This document shows, in pieces, positions 8,798 through 17,235 of a stretch of DNA of 63,554 nucleotides (within the stretch, counting starts at the first letter, position 1; each line of letters begins with the position of its first letter). The notes under the pieces are model-generated. The model ran no database searches and was not told where the DNA came from. It saw nothing but the letters and a program-made list of their open reading frames with translations. Source of the DNA: Acidimicrobiales bacterium (GTDB lineage: Bacteria > Actinomycetota > Acidimicrobiia > Acidimicrobiales > Aldehydirespiratoraceae); the NCBI GenBank assembly GCA_022425325.1, contig JAKMFW010000014.1, positions 1-63,554 on the forward strand, read 5' to 3'. The translations under genes were made by a program, and so were the position numbers.

Positions 8798-9031
8798 TCA
8801 GTCGCGAACGCGCAACCACTGCAGAAAGACGACCATGCCGGCGAGGGCGAACATGGCGGCTCCCGCCCAACCCCACCACTCCCCGCCCGCACCGATCGCG
8901 AATCCGGCGACGGTGAACAGTGCGCTCAGACCCGCATCGCGGAGCAGACGCTCGGGAGTCGGCTCCGCTCCGTCGCGACGGAACATGCGCTCCAGACCGT
9001 TCCGTGGGGTGAGATCGGGCTCGTCGCTCAC
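8798..9031 (-). CDS. Small membrane protein of unknown function
   Basis: A 77-aa protein with a polar N-terminus ('EPDLTPRNGLERMFRRDG') followed by two hydrophobic segments (about residues 33-50 and 53-70, 'GLSALFTVAGFAIGAGGEWW' and 'GAAMFALAGMVVFLQWL'), so it is predicted to be a two-pass hairpin. It starts with GTG and lies 51 nt downstream of the Nei-like gene on the same strand. No family is recognised; composition and placement support coding, but it may be lineage-specific. Confidence 0.55.
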   Translation of the reverse strand: MSDEPDLTPRNGLERMFRRDGAEPTPERLLRDAGLSALFTVAGFAIGAGGEWWGWAGAAMFALAGMVVFLQWLRVRD

Positions 9032-9082
9032 GGTCCGAACCGTACCGCCGCAGCACCGACACCAGAGGGGCAGCGAGGCGAA

Positions 9083-9907
9083 CTAGCGCTCGACGAGGTC
9101 CATGGTCTCAGGCTGGCAGACCGGGCACCACCAGACATTGCGCCCGTCGGCATTCGCCGTTTCGATCGGCTCCGCGCAACGACGACATGGCGCGCCGGTG
9201 CGCTTGTAGACGTAGAGCCGGTCACCACGTTTGAGCTCGCGGGGCGATTCGACGCCCATCTCGTCAGGCAGAACGGTCACGATCTTGCCCATCTTCTCGC
9301 CGTCCGTGAGTGCGACCACCGACCGACGCCAGATGTCGTCGATGGCCCAAGGCTCGAGGGACTTCGCGACGGTCAACGGATGGATCCCGGCAAGGAACAA
9401 CAGCTCGGACCGATACACGTTGCCGATCCCGGCGACCACCTTCTGGTCGAGCAACGCGGCCCCGATCGAGATGGACCGGCGGCTGAGCCGGCACCCAAGT
9501 TCGTCGGCCCCATCGGCGGGATCGAGGATTGGATCCGGACCGAGTCGAGCGCGGAGATCGTCCTCTTCCTCTGGGGTGATGAGCTCGCACGCAGTCGGTC
9601 CGGCGAGGTGCAGATGATCGGTCTCGGTCTCCATGACGAGCCGCGCATTCGGCGAAGGCTCCGGCGCCGGCAGCGACCGAACCCGAAATTTGCCGAACAA
9701 TCCGAGATGCACGTGCAGGATGTCGCCCTCGTCGAACCGGTAGAAGAGATGTTTTCCGAGCGCGTCGATGCCGGTGATGGTCTGGCCGTTGAGGGTCGCA
9801 GCACCGTCGGCGAAGCGTCCCTGCGGTGACGAGGTCCGCACCGGCTTGCTGCGGAAGCGCCGTCCCTGCAGTCGAGCAGCCCGATGAAGAACGTGTCCTT
9901 CCGGCAT
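9083..9907 (-). CDS. Fpg/Nei-family DNA glycosylase-AP lyase
   Basis: This 274-aa enzyme starts MPEGH, giving the catalytic Pro2 and Glu3 once Met is removed; MPEGH rather than MPELP points to the Nei side of the family. 'GKHLFYRF' supplies the conserved Lys and 'HVHLGLFGKFRV' the beta-sandwich core. The helix-two-turn-helix region contains 'VVAGIGNVYRSELLFLAGIHP'. A C-terminal zinc finger is intact ('CRRC' and 'CPVC'). It should excise oxidised bases and cut the abasic site. It follows the SDR gene by 3 nt on the same strand, and lies within a repair-rich neighbourhood. Confidence 0.92.
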   Translation of the reverse strand: MPEGHVLHRAARLQGRRFRSKPVRTSSPQGRFADGAATLNGQTITGIDALGKHLFYRFDEGDILHVHLGLFGKFRVRSLPAPEPSPNARLVMETETDHLHLAGPTACELITPEEEDDLRARLGPDPILDPADGADELGCRLSRRSISIGAALLDQKVVAGIGNVYRSELLFLAGIHPLTVAKSLEPWAIDDIWRRSVVALTDGEKMGKIVTVLPDEMGVESPRELKRGDRLYVYKRTGAPCRRCAEPIETANADGRNVWWCPVCQPETMDLVER

Positions 9908-9910
9908 GGA

Positions 9911-10591
9911 TCAGCCGAAGGCACGACTGGGCAGATCGGTCACGTCACCATCGATCGCCTCGGCGATCACCTTGGCGACCGTTTCCGGCGACAACCCTTC
10001 GGGCATCCTCGGCGCCTGACCCTCGATCGCACGATCGGCGAGCCCGGTCTCGGTGTGCGGGGGCCGAGCGTCGATCACCCGCACCTTGGCTCGCCTCGCC
10101 TCGCGGGCGAGGGCTTCGTCGAATGAGGCCACTGCTGCCTTCGACGCGCCGTAGGCGGCCATGCCGGGCAGGTTCTGCTCGGCGATCACACCAGAGATAT
10201 TGACGATCACGCCACCCGGTCGGAGGTGCGTGAGCGCAGCCTTGGCGAGAGCGATCGGCACGAACGTGTTCGTGAGGAACAGCTCTTCCATCGTGTCGAG
10301 CGACAGGTCGACGACATTGCCGAACGCCACGACTCCGACGGCATTCACGACCACGTCGAGTCCCCCGCCGTGGTCGACGGCGGCCTCGACGACGATGTCA
10401 GCGTTGCGGGGATCCCGCAGGTCGAGGGCAAGACGCTTGGCGGCGACAGGTACGGCGCCGAGCCGGTCGGCGTCTCGCGCAACAAGGGTCAAGACGTCAC
10501 CTCGAGCAGCGAGCTCGGAGGCGATCGCAGCGCCCAGCCCGCCGGAACCACCGGCGATCAGGACGGAACGAGGGTGAGCGATCTCGGACAC
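9911..10591 (-). CDS. Short-chain dehydrogenase/reductase
   Basis: A 226-aa classical SDR: the nucleotide-binding 'GGSGGLGAAIA' at the N-terminus, 'NAVG' in place of NNAG, active-site Ser in 'VNISGV' and Tyr-x3-Lys in 'YGASKAAV'. It should be an NAD(P)-dependent oxidoreductase of unknown substrate. The start is GTG. It is the upstream partner of the Nei-like gene (3-nt gap), so they are probably cotranscribed, though a metabolic link to repair is not obvious. Confidence 0.87.
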   Translation of the reverse strand: MSEIAHPRSVLIAGGSGGLGAAIASELAARGDVLTLVARDADRLGAVPVAAKRLALDLRDPRNADIVVEAAVDHGGGLDVVVNAVGVVAFGNVVDLSLDTMEELFLTNTFVPIALAKAALTHLRPGGVIVNISGVIAEQNLPGMAAYGASKAAVASFDEALAREARRAKVRVIDARPPHTETGLADRAIEGQAPRMPEGLSPETVAKVIAEAIDGDVTDLPSRAFG

Positions 10592-10724
10592 GTGAGTACT
10601 ACGGGACCACGGGCGTGCCCGGATTCAGCCGGGGTGCCTCTCGGACGCCGGCACACGGCGTCGATGCCGGGGTTCGGTTCCGACGGTTCACCGCCTCGGC
10701 CGGAGGACCTGCGAACCTTGGGCG

Positions 10725-11081
10725 ATGGCGTCTCGCACCCGTGCTGCCCGCTATGCCAAGCGTCGCAAGAACCGCATGGCGAAGCGCGACCACGACCTCA
10801 CCGACGAGCAGTGGGCTGCCTTGCAGGAGGCCTGGGACGGCTGCGCGTACTGCGGCACTACCGGCGTGCCCATGCAAAAGGACACGGTTCTCGCGATCTC
10901 TCGAGGTGGGCGCTACACGATCGACAACGTCGTGCCCGCCTGCCGGTCGTGCAACGCCAGCAAATGCAACGACGAGGTCACCGGGTGGATGCGACGCAAG
11001 AAGCTCGACGAGAAACGCTTCCTGGTCCGGCAGTACGAGATCCGCAAGGAGCTCGAAGGGCACGCCGCCGACCCTTCCTAG
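10725..11081 (+). CDS. HNH endonuclease domain protein
   Basis: This 118-aa basic protein has an HNH/zinc-ribbon core: 'CAYCG' and 'CRSCNASK' give the two Cys pairs, and 'NVVPACRSCN' matches the HNH finger. The N-terminus is strongly basic (residues 1-22, 'RAARYAKRRKNRMAKRD'), suitable for DNA contact. It has no phage or restriction gene beside it. It may be a stand-alone nuclease or a repair accessory; 13 nt separates it from sua5. The function is unproven. Confidence 0.8.
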   Translation: MASRTRAARYAKRRKNRMAKRDHDLTDEQWAALQEAWDGCAYCGTTGVPMQKDTVLAISRGGRYTIDNVVPACRSCNASKCNDEVTGWMRRKKLDEKRFLVRQYEIRKELEGHAADPS

Positions 11082-11094
11082 ACTCGACACCCTG

Positions 11095-12174
11095 ATGTCC
11101 GAGTCCGCCCGCCTCATCACGATCAACCCGACGTCGATCGATGATGCGCTCGTCGTCGAGGCGGGCGCCGCGCTCGCAGCCGGGAAGCTTGTCGCGATCC
11201 CGACCGAGACGGTCTACGGCCTCGGCTGCAACGCACTCGATCCCGACGCAATCGCAGGCGTGTTCGAGGCCAAGGGCCGACCGGCATCTGATCCGCTGAT
11301 CGTCCACGTCGACGGTGTCGCCATGGCCGACACACTCATCGAAGGCGGGCTTCCCACGGTCGCCACCCGGCTTGCGGCTGCGTTCTGGCCCGGACCCCTC
11401 ACGATGGTGCTGCCCAAGACCGAGATCGTGCCGGATGCGATCACCAGCGGTGGCCCGACCGTCGGCGTCCGGTGTCCGGCGCACCCGGTCGCCCGAGCCC
11501 TGATCACGGCATCCGGCGTGCCCGTCGCTGCGCCGAGCGCCAACCGGTTCGGGCGTATCAGCCCGACCACGGCGGCACACGTCGTCGAGGAACTCGGTGA
11601 CCGGATCGACCTGATCGTCGACGCCGGCCCAGCCGATCACGGCGTCGAATCCACGGTGGTCACGTTCGAAGGCGACGAGGCTGTCATCCTCCGCCATGGA
11701 GCGCTCACCGCCGAGGCCCTCGCCGACCACGTCGCTGTCCGCGAGGTGGGAGAGGCCGACGCCGACGCCCGAGCTGCAGCGCCAGGCCATGACCTGCGGC
11801 ACTACTCCCCACGGACACCGGCGATCGCCACGACGACGACTCCCGGCGATGCGACGGAGGGCGACATCGTCTATGTCGCGTACGACGACCGTGCGATTCC
11901 CCTTCCCGGTGGATGGAGCTTCTTCTCCCTCGGCGACCGGTCCGACCTCGAACTCGTCGCCCGCAACCTCTACGCCAACCTCCGGCGTCTCGACGCCGCC
12001 GCCCATGACCTGATCGTCATCGAGCTCACCGACGCCGCCGGTATCGGTCGAGCGATCGACGACCGGCTCACCCGAGCGGCATCAGGGATCGTGACGACGA
12101 CGGACGTCGCGCTCGCCGGCGCCGTGGCCGAGGTCCTTCAGGCGAAACCGTCACCTGACCCTCGGCGGCGGTGA
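11095..12174 (+). CDS. sua5: Threonylcarbamoyl-AMP synthase, long Sua5 form
   Basis: A 359-aa enzyme making threonylcarbamoyl-AMP from Thr, bicarbonate and ATP for the t6A37 tRNA modification. The YrdC domain fills residues about 10-200 ('IPTETVYGLGCNAL', 'KGRPASDPLIVHV', 'WPGPLTMVLPK', 'VGVRCPAHPVARALI', 'APSANRFGRISPTTAAHV'). A C-terminal Sua5 domain follows after the linker 'APGHDLRHYSPRTPA'. The length is that of Sua5 rather than the shorter TsaC. I chose ATG 11095, 13 nt after the HNH gene, rather than a longer frame that runs upstream across it. The partner TsaB/D/E genes were not seen in the window. Confidence 0.93.
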   Translation: MSESARLITINPTSIDDALVVEAGAALAAGKLVAIPTETVYGLGCNALDPDAIAGVFEAKGRPASDPLIVHVDGVAMADTLIEGGLPTVATRLAAAFWPGPLTMVLPKTEIVPDAITSGGPTVGVRCPAHPVARALITASGVPVAAPSANRFGRISPTTAAHVVEELGDRIDLIVDAGPADHGVESTVVTFEGDEAVILRHGALTAEALADHVAVREVGEADADARAAAPGHDLRHYSPRTPAIATTTTPGDATEGDIVYVAYDDRAIPLPGGWSFFSLGDRSDLELVARNLYANLRRLDAAAHDLIVIELTDAAGIGRAIDDRLTRAASGIVTTTDVALAGAVAEVLQAKPSPDPRRR

Positions 12175-12206
12175 CGGGCCCAGACCTCGAACGGTAGGGT
12201 CGCCGG

Positions 12207-12899
12207 ATGCGTCGTGCCGAGAAAGCCGATCGGATCGGAGAGATCCTCGACGACCTCTACCCGAAACCGCCGATCCCGCTCGACCACACCGACCCGTACA
12301 CCCTGACCGTCGCCGTTGCGCTCTCGGCGCAGACCACCGACAAGAAGGTCAACGAGGTCACGCCGGCCCTGTTCGCCCGGGCGAACACCCCCGAGAAGAT
12401 GGCCGAACTCTCCCCTGAGGAGATCCTGGGGTACATCAAGCAGGTCGGCCTGGCGCCGACCAAGGCCAAGAATCTCTCGACGATGGCCCACCAGATCCTC
12501 GACGCCGGCGGCGAGATCATCCCCGACTGGGATTTCCTGGAGTCACTCGCCGGCGTTGGTCACAAGACGGCCGGCGTCGTCATGGCCCAATCGTTCGGCG
12601 TGCCGTCGTTTCCGGTCGACACCCACATCCACCGACTCGCTCACCGCTGGGGGTTGTCCGACGGCACGACAGTCGAGCGCACCGAGCGCGATCTCAAGGC
12701 AGTGTTTCCGGAGGACACCTGGAACCGTCGCCACCTCCAGATCATCTTCTTCGGGCGTGAGTACTGTCCGGCGCGCAATCACGACCTGGCGACCTGCGAC
12801 ATCTGCTCGTGGGCGGCAACCAAGAAGCAGATCGCACTGGAGGCGAAGGCCGCACCGAAGAAACCCTCCGCCACCAAGACGTCCACCTCTCGGGGCTGA
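12207..12899 (+). CDS. nth: Endonuclease III-like DNA glycosylase with incomplete cluster motif
   Basis: A 230-aa HhH-GPD enzyme that removes oxidised pyrimidines. Catalytic Lys120 ('LAGVGHKTAGV') and Asp138 ('FPVDTHIHRL') fall at the same numbers as in E. coli Nth. The usual C-x6-C-x2-C-x5-C iron-sulphur loop is altered: C187, C197 and C200 are present ('YCPARNHDLATCDICSWA') with 9 residues between the first pair and no fourth Cys. The 4Fe-4S cluster is therefore probably absent or differently ligated. The gene lies 32 nt after sua5 and 2 nt before the EEP nuclease. Confidence 0.92.
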   Translation: MRRAEKADRIGEILDDLYPKPPIPLDHTDPYTLTVAVALSAQTTDKKVNEVTPALFARANTPEKMAELSPEEILGYIKQVGLAPTKAKNLSTMAHQILDAGGEIIPDWDFLESLAGVGHKTAGVVMAQSFGVPSFPVDTHIHRLAHRWGLSDGTTVERTERDLKAVFPEDTWNRRHLQIIFFGREYCPARNHDLATCDICSWAATKKQIALEAKAAPKKPSATKTSTSRG

Positions 12900-12901
12900 A
12901 C

Positions 12902-13711
12902 GTGGACTCGATCCGCCTCGCCTCCTGGAATCTGTGGTGGCGCCACGGCGAACTTTCCGCGCGTGAGCCCGCGATTCTCTCGACCTTGCGGCACCTCGAC
13001 GCCGACGTCATTGGGCTCCAGGAAGTCTGTTCCCGCGAGCCCGACCAGCCTGCGTGGCTTCGTGACGAACTCGGCGTCGATGTCGTTGCGTCCCCCAACG
13101 GTGCTGACGATCAACACACGATCGTGAACGCGATTGCGTCACGCTGGCCGATCATCGAGTCGGACTGGCGGTGGCTCGATGTCGGAGACATGCCGAGGCA
13201 CCGAACCGTTCTGTGGGCACAGGTCGACACGCCCGTCGGTCCCTGGGATGTCTTCACCACCCATCTCTCACACGGCTTTGATCAGAGTGCGCTGCGTTCG
13301 CGTCAACTCGACGAGATCGCCGCATGGATCGATGAGCGGCGACGAGCCAATGACGGAGCGCTCCTTCCGCCCGTCCTCGTCGGCGATCTCAACGCCGTGC
13401 CGGACAGCGACGAGATCCGTCGCCTCACTGGCCGGTCGGCGCCAGCGGTGCCAGGCCTCGTCTTGAGCGACTGCTGGGAACACGTCGGCACCGGCGATGG
13501 CGCCACCTACTCGGCCTCCAACCCGTACGTCACGAACTCGGCCTGGCCCGAACGCCGCCTCGACTATGTGATGGTCTCGTGGCCTCGCCGGCGACCCAAC
13601 GGCAACCCGGTGGCAGCACATCGCTTCGGACTCGACCCGGTCGACGATGTCACCGCCTCCGACCACTGGGGCGTCGCGGTCGACCTCACGGTCGCACCAC
13701 CTCCCAGGTGA
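12902..13711 (+). CDS. Endonuclease/exonuclease/phosphatase (EEP) family protein
   Basis: This 269-aa protein has the EEP fold landmarks in order: 'LASWNLWW', 'DVIGLQEV' (metal-binding Glu), 'VGDLNAVPDSDE' (Asp/Asn), 'RRLDYVMVS' and the terminal 'TASDHWGVAVDL' (Asp-His). Such enzymes cleave phosphodiesters in DNA, RNA or phosphoinositides; the exact substrate cannot be read. I chose GTG 12902, just after the nth stop, since an ATG start further upstream would overlap nth heavily. Close spacing to nth suggests cotranscription and perhaps a repair role (inference). Confidence 0.85.
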   Translation: MDSIRLASWNLWWRHGELSAREPAILSTLRHLDADVIGLQEVCSREPDQPAWLRDELGVDVVASPNGADDQHTIVNAIASRWPIIESDWRWLDVGDMPRHRTVLWAQVDTPVGPWDVFTTHLSHGFDQSALRSRQLDEIAAWIDERRRANDGALLPPVLVGDLNAVPDSDEIRRLTGRSAPAVPGLVLSDCWEHVGTGDGATYSASNPYVTNSAWPERRLDYVMVSWPRRRPNGNPVAAHRFGLDPVDDVTASDHWGVAVDLTVAPPPR

Positions 13712-13773
13712 CGAGTCAGACCCTCACCCCACTGAACGACCCACGCTGGCCAACATTTTCGGCCCCGGCTGCG

Positions 13774-15033
13774 TCAGTCGTCGGATGAGACCGTCTCCGC
13801 TGCCGCCCGAGCCTCGAGCATGGCGTGCACGGCCGCCGCGTTCTCGACGTCACGAGCGAGCAGGCGAGCGATTGTTTCGCCATCGACCCCAAGTTCCCCG
13901 AGGACAGCGGCAGAATCCTCGCCGAGCCGCGGTGCGTGCTTCGCCGGAAAAGTCTCGGCGGTTTCGCGCACTCCGCCGAACGGGACCGGTGGGCGGGCGA
14001 TCCGCATCGGCCCACCATCGGGATGCTCGGTCTCGATGATCGCCCCGAGATGACGGACCTGTTCATCGTCGAACACCTCGTCGAGGGTGTTGACCCGAGC
14101 CACGGGGACACCGAACGAGTCGAGCGTGGCGCACACCTCGGCGACGGGGACGTCGGCGATCAGGGCGTTCACTTCAGCCACGAGTTCGTCGATGTTGGCC
14201 TCGCGGAGGGCGGGTGTCGCGAAGCGCGGGTCGGTGTGAAGCGATGCTTCCCGCCAAATCGAGAACAATTCGATCGCACCATCGCTCACGAGAATGATCG
14301 ACACCGGGCCGTCGGCGGCCTGAAACGTGGGGAACCAGTCGGCCAGTTCACCGGGACCACTGCTCACGCCATCGCCGACATAGGTGCGTGACCACATCAC
14401 GTCGGGCCACTGGTAGCTCAACGCCGATTCGAGCATGGTGATCGGCAGGTACTGCCCCCGTCCCGTGCGGGCTCGTTCCAACAGCGCAGCGGTGACCGCT
14501 TGGGCGGTCGTGAGGGCGGTCACCTTGTCGAAGATGATCATGCGGACGTTCTCCGGATCGTCGCCACCCTGTGCTGCAGCCGTGCCTGCGGTGGCCTGAA
14601 TGAGCGGGTCGAACACTCGTCGGTTCTCATACGGCCCGGTGCCGTACCCGGTAATCGAGGCATAGACGAGTTCTGGCCGGATCGAGGACAGGGCTTCGTA
14701 GCCGAGCCCCATGCGATCGAGGACACCGGGACGGTAGTTCTCGATGAGCGCGTCGGCGGTTCGGACGAGATCGAGGAAGATCGCTCGTTCCTCGTCGACC
14801 TTCAGGTCGAGACACACCGATTTCTTGTTGCGGTTGACCGTGGCGAACATGGCCGCCATGCCGTTCCGGGCCGGTCCGAGGAACCGGGCGGTATCGCCGG
14901 TGAACGGCGGCTCGATCTTGAGGACCTCGGCGCCTTGATCGGCCAGGGTCATCGCCGCCATCGGGCCGGAGACCGTCGTCGTCAGTTCCAGGATCCGGTA
15001 GCCGTCGAGTGGGCCCCTTCGTGTCTCCCCCAT
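13774..15033 (-). CDS. CaiB/BaiF family III CoA-transferase
   Basis: A 419-aa family III CoA-transferase that moves CoA between carboxylic acids. 'GYRILELTTTVSGPMAAMTLADQGAEV' (in part) is the family's N-terminal signature, 'NRNKKSVCLDLK' the CoA contact, and 'ENYRPGVLDRMGLGYEAL' and 'ASITGYGTGPYENRRVFDPLIQA' follow in the usual order; the Asp in the last block is the likely catalytic residue. Met at 15033 begins just before the fold, so I reject an upstream in-frame extension of 31 residues. It faces away from the EEP gene and may work with the acyl-CoA dehydrogenase about 0.8 kb upstream on the same strand. Confidence 0.92.
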   Translation of the reverse strand: MGETRRGPLDGYRILELTTTVSGPMAAMTLADQGAEVLKIEPPFTGDTARFLGPARNGMAAMFATVNRNKKSVCLDLKVDEERAIFLDLVRTADALIENYRPGVLDRMGLGYEALSSIRPELVYASITGYGTGPYENRRVFDPLIQATAGTAAAQGGDDPENVRMIIFDKVTALTTAQAVTAALLERARTGRGQYLPITMLESALSYQWPDVMWSRTYVGDGVSSGPGELADWFPTFQAADGPVSIILVSDGAIELFSIWREASLHTDPRFATPALREANIDELVAEVNALIADVPVAEVCATLDSFGVPVARVNTLDEVFDDEQVRHLGAIIETEHPDGGPMRIARPPVPFGGVRETAETFPAKHAPRLGEDSAAVLGELGVDGETIARLLARDVENAAAVHAMLEARAAAETVSSDD

Positions 15034-15079
15034 GGGGTGACCGTAGTGCGAATCAGGCGCAGCGTCCCGAGGGCGACGC

Positions 15080-15766
15080 TCAGCTGCAGGCGTCGATCCA
15101 ATCGATCTCGAACGCGAACTCGCCATCGATCCCGTCGGCGAGGATCACCCCGATCTGCGTCGCCTGATCGGGATCGAACGGTTCCGACGTGACGAGGTTG
15201 CCAAAGACACGGGACTCCATGCCGGTGAGTGGCACGACGACCACTTCCCAGTCACCACCGACGGCGGGGATCGGGTGGTAGTGCGTGACACGGGTCGAGG
15301 CATCGTCGTCGGCGAGGAGTTCGTAGGCCCGACCGTCGGTGCGGATTTGAAGTTGGAGTTCCGTCGCGCCGGTCAGCGAGCCGTCCACCAGGCCGCGGAT
15401 CGACGAAAATCCGCCGCCGAGCGTGACGATCGTGCCGCTCCACTCGAGGCGGCTCGAATCGATCACGCCACGGGCATCGGATCGGCCGCCCATGACACCG
15501 TCGTTGACGATGAACCAGTTCGGTTCGTCGAAGTCGGTGACTCGCACACAGCGGTCCGAAACCGTCGTGGTCGGTGACTCGCTGGTGGTCGACGATGGCG
15601 GCGCGGTTGCCGCTGGAGCCGCCGTGGTGGACGGCAGGGTGGTCGGGGGTGCCGTCGTTGACGGGGTGCCGGCCGACTCGACGACGCGGTCGGAAGTCGT
15701 CGCCGTGCTGCTGCCGCAGGCGGCGGCGATCACAGCGACAGTGACAATGGCGAGGCGAAGGCGCAC
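15080..15766 (-). CDS. Lipoprotein with CIA30-like beta-sandwich domain
   Basis: This 228-aa protein starts at GTG 15766 with a lipoprotein signal ('VAVIAAACGSS', Cys17), followed by a Thr/Ser/Pro-rich spacer (about residues 20-72). The C-terminal 150 residues resemble the CIA30/NDUFAF1 carbohydrate-binding-like fold: 'WFIVNDGVMGGRSDARG', 'WSGTIVTLGGGFSSIRG', 'ELQLQIRTDGRAYEL' and 'IGVILADGIDGEFAFEIDWI'. CIA30 proteins assist complex I assembly in mitochondria; bacterial secreted homologues have no settled role. It lies 46 nt upstream of the CoA-transferase. Starting further upstream would remove the signal peptide, so I favour GTG. Confidence 0.8.
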   Translation of the reverse strand: MRLRLAIVTVAVIAAACGSSTATTSDRVVESAGTPSTTAPPTTLPSTTAAPAATAPPSSTTSESPTTTVSDRCVRVTDFDEPNWFIVNDGVMGGRSDARGVIDSSRLEWSGTIVTLGGGFSSIRGLVDGSLTGATELQLQIRTDGRAYELLADDDASTRVTHYHPIPAVGGDWEVVVVPLTGMESRVFGNLVTSEPFDPDQATQIGVILADGIDGEFAFEIDWIDACS

Positions 15767-15851
15767 GGCCGCAGTCTGATCGGCTGGCGTCCGCTGTTCG
15801 CACTCGGGCGCCCGACGGCACCTACCAAGCCGGTACCGGCCGAAGAGCCGA

Positions 15852-17066
15852 CTACTCGATCCGCATCCCCGAGATGGCACGGCTGACCACGAGCTGCTGG
15901 ATCTGCTCGGTGCCTTCGAAGATGTCGTGGATCTTGGCATCGCGGTGCCAACGCTCCACCGGGTACTCACGGGTGTAGCCGTAGCCACCGAGGACCTGGA
16001 TCGCACGCTCGGTGGTCCAGGTGGCGACACGGCCGGCCTTCAGCTTGGCCATCGAGCCTTCGGCGTTCTTGAACGCACGCTGCTTGCCGAGCCAGGCGGC
16101 CTTCCAGATGAGGGCGCGGGTGGCCTCCACCTCGGTGGCCATGTCGGCGAGCATGAAGGCGATGCCCTGGTTCATGATGATCGGCTTGCCGAACGCGTGG
16201 CGCTCCTTGGCGTACTCGGTCGCGTATTCCGTGGCGGCACGGGCGATGCCGAGGGCCTGTGCGCCGACGGCCGGCCGGGTGGCCTCGAAGGTCTGCATGG
16301 CGGCCTGGGCATTGCCCTTCTCGCCCCGACGGACCTTGGCGAGGCGCTCGTCGAGCTTCTCCTTGCCGCCGAGGAGACAGTGGCCCGGAACGCGCACATC
16401 GTCGAGGACGACCTCGGCGGTGTGGCTGGCCTTGATGCCGTGCTTCTTGTACTTCTGTCCCTGGGTGAGACCAGCGGTGCCGGGCGGGACGATGAAGCTG
16501 GCGTGACCCTTCGAGCCGAGCTCGGGGTCGACCACAGCGACCACGACATGGATATCGGCCATGCCGCCGTTGGTGATCCAAGCCTTCGTGCCGTTGAGGA
16601 CCCACTCGTCCTTGGCCTCGTCGTACTTGGCGGAGAGCCGGTAGCCGTTGACGTCGGACCCGGCGTCTGGCTCAGAGGCGGCGAACGCACCCGTGTTGAT
16701 CTTGGAGCCGTCGCTGTAGCACTGCGGCACCCACTCCATGACCTGCTCTGGGGTGCCGGAGGCGGCGATGCCGGCGGCGGCAAGACCCGAGCCCATGATG
16801 GCCATGCCGATCCCCGCGTCTCCCCAGAAGATCTCCTCGATCGCCATGACTATGGAGATGCCGGTGGGGTCGTTCATCATCATCTCGGCCATGAACTCCC
16901 AGCTGTAGAGCCCGATCTCGGCGGCCTGCTCGACGATCGGCCACGGGAACTCTTCTCGTTCGTCCCACTCTTCGGCGTTGGGACGCATGACATCGACCGC
17001 GAACTCGTGCAGCCACTTCTGCAGGGTGAGTTGGTCTTCGTTCAGCGCAAGGGAGAAATCGGACAT
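15852..17066 (-). CDS. Acyl-CoA dehydrogenase
   Basis: A 404-aa FAD enzyme that introduces the alpha-beta double bond into an acyl-CoA. The sequence runs as the family does: N-terminal helical domain, 'GAFAASEPDAGSDVNG' and 'KAWITNGGMAD' at the flavin site, then 'KHGIKASHTAEVVLDDVRVP', 'YAKERHAFGKPI' and 'VLGGYGYTREYPVERWHRDAKI'. 'IFEGTEQIQQLV' carries the catalytic-base region. The start ATG has GGAGCCTCC just upstream. A 16-bp palindrome lies at 17098-17113 in its promoter region. Specificity is unknown. Confidence 0.93.
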   Translation of the reverse strand: MSDFSLALNEDQLTLQKWLHEFAVDVMRPNAEEWDEREEFPWPIVEQAAEIGLYSWEFMAEMMMNDPTGISIVMAIEEIFWGDAGIGMAIMGSGLAAAGIAASGTPEQVMEWVPQCYSDGSKINTGAFAASEPDAGSDVNGYRLSAKYDEAKDEWVLNGTKAWITNGGMADIHVVVAVVDPELGSKGHASFIVPPGTAGLTQGQKYKKHGIKASHTAEVVLDDVRVPGHCLLGGKEKLDERLAKVRRGEKGNAQAAMQTFEATRPAVGAQALGIARAATEYATEYAKERHAFGKPIIMNQGIAFMLADMATEVEATRALIWKAAWLGKQRAFKNAEGSMAKLKAGRVATWTTERAIQVLGGYGYTREYPVERWHRDAKIHDIFEGTEQIQQLVVSRAISGMRIE

Positions 17067-17097
17067 TGGAGGCTCCTCTGTGCAGGTCGGCCGGGGA

Positions 17098-17113
17098 GTT
17101 ACTGATCGGTAAC
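17098..17113. promoter_or_regulatory. TetR-type palindrome upstream of acyl-CoA dehydrogenase
   Basis: GTTACTGATCGGTAAC is a 16-bp inverted repeat with one mismatched pair, placed 32-47 nt upstream of the acyl-CoA dehydrogenase start. TTAC-N6-GTAA operators are common for TetR/AcrR regulators of acyl-CoA genes in actinobacteria (family knowledge). The cognate regulator is not adjacent. Confidence 0.5.
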
Positions 17114-17235
17114 CTCTGCACCGTACCCGTCGGCCGCGACGAGGCCAACCCGACGGGTCGGGACCTCTCGACCTTCGGTGCTGTTCTGACTCGCTGCTGG
17201 CGCTGCCCCCACGGCCGTATCAGATCGCTCCTGGG

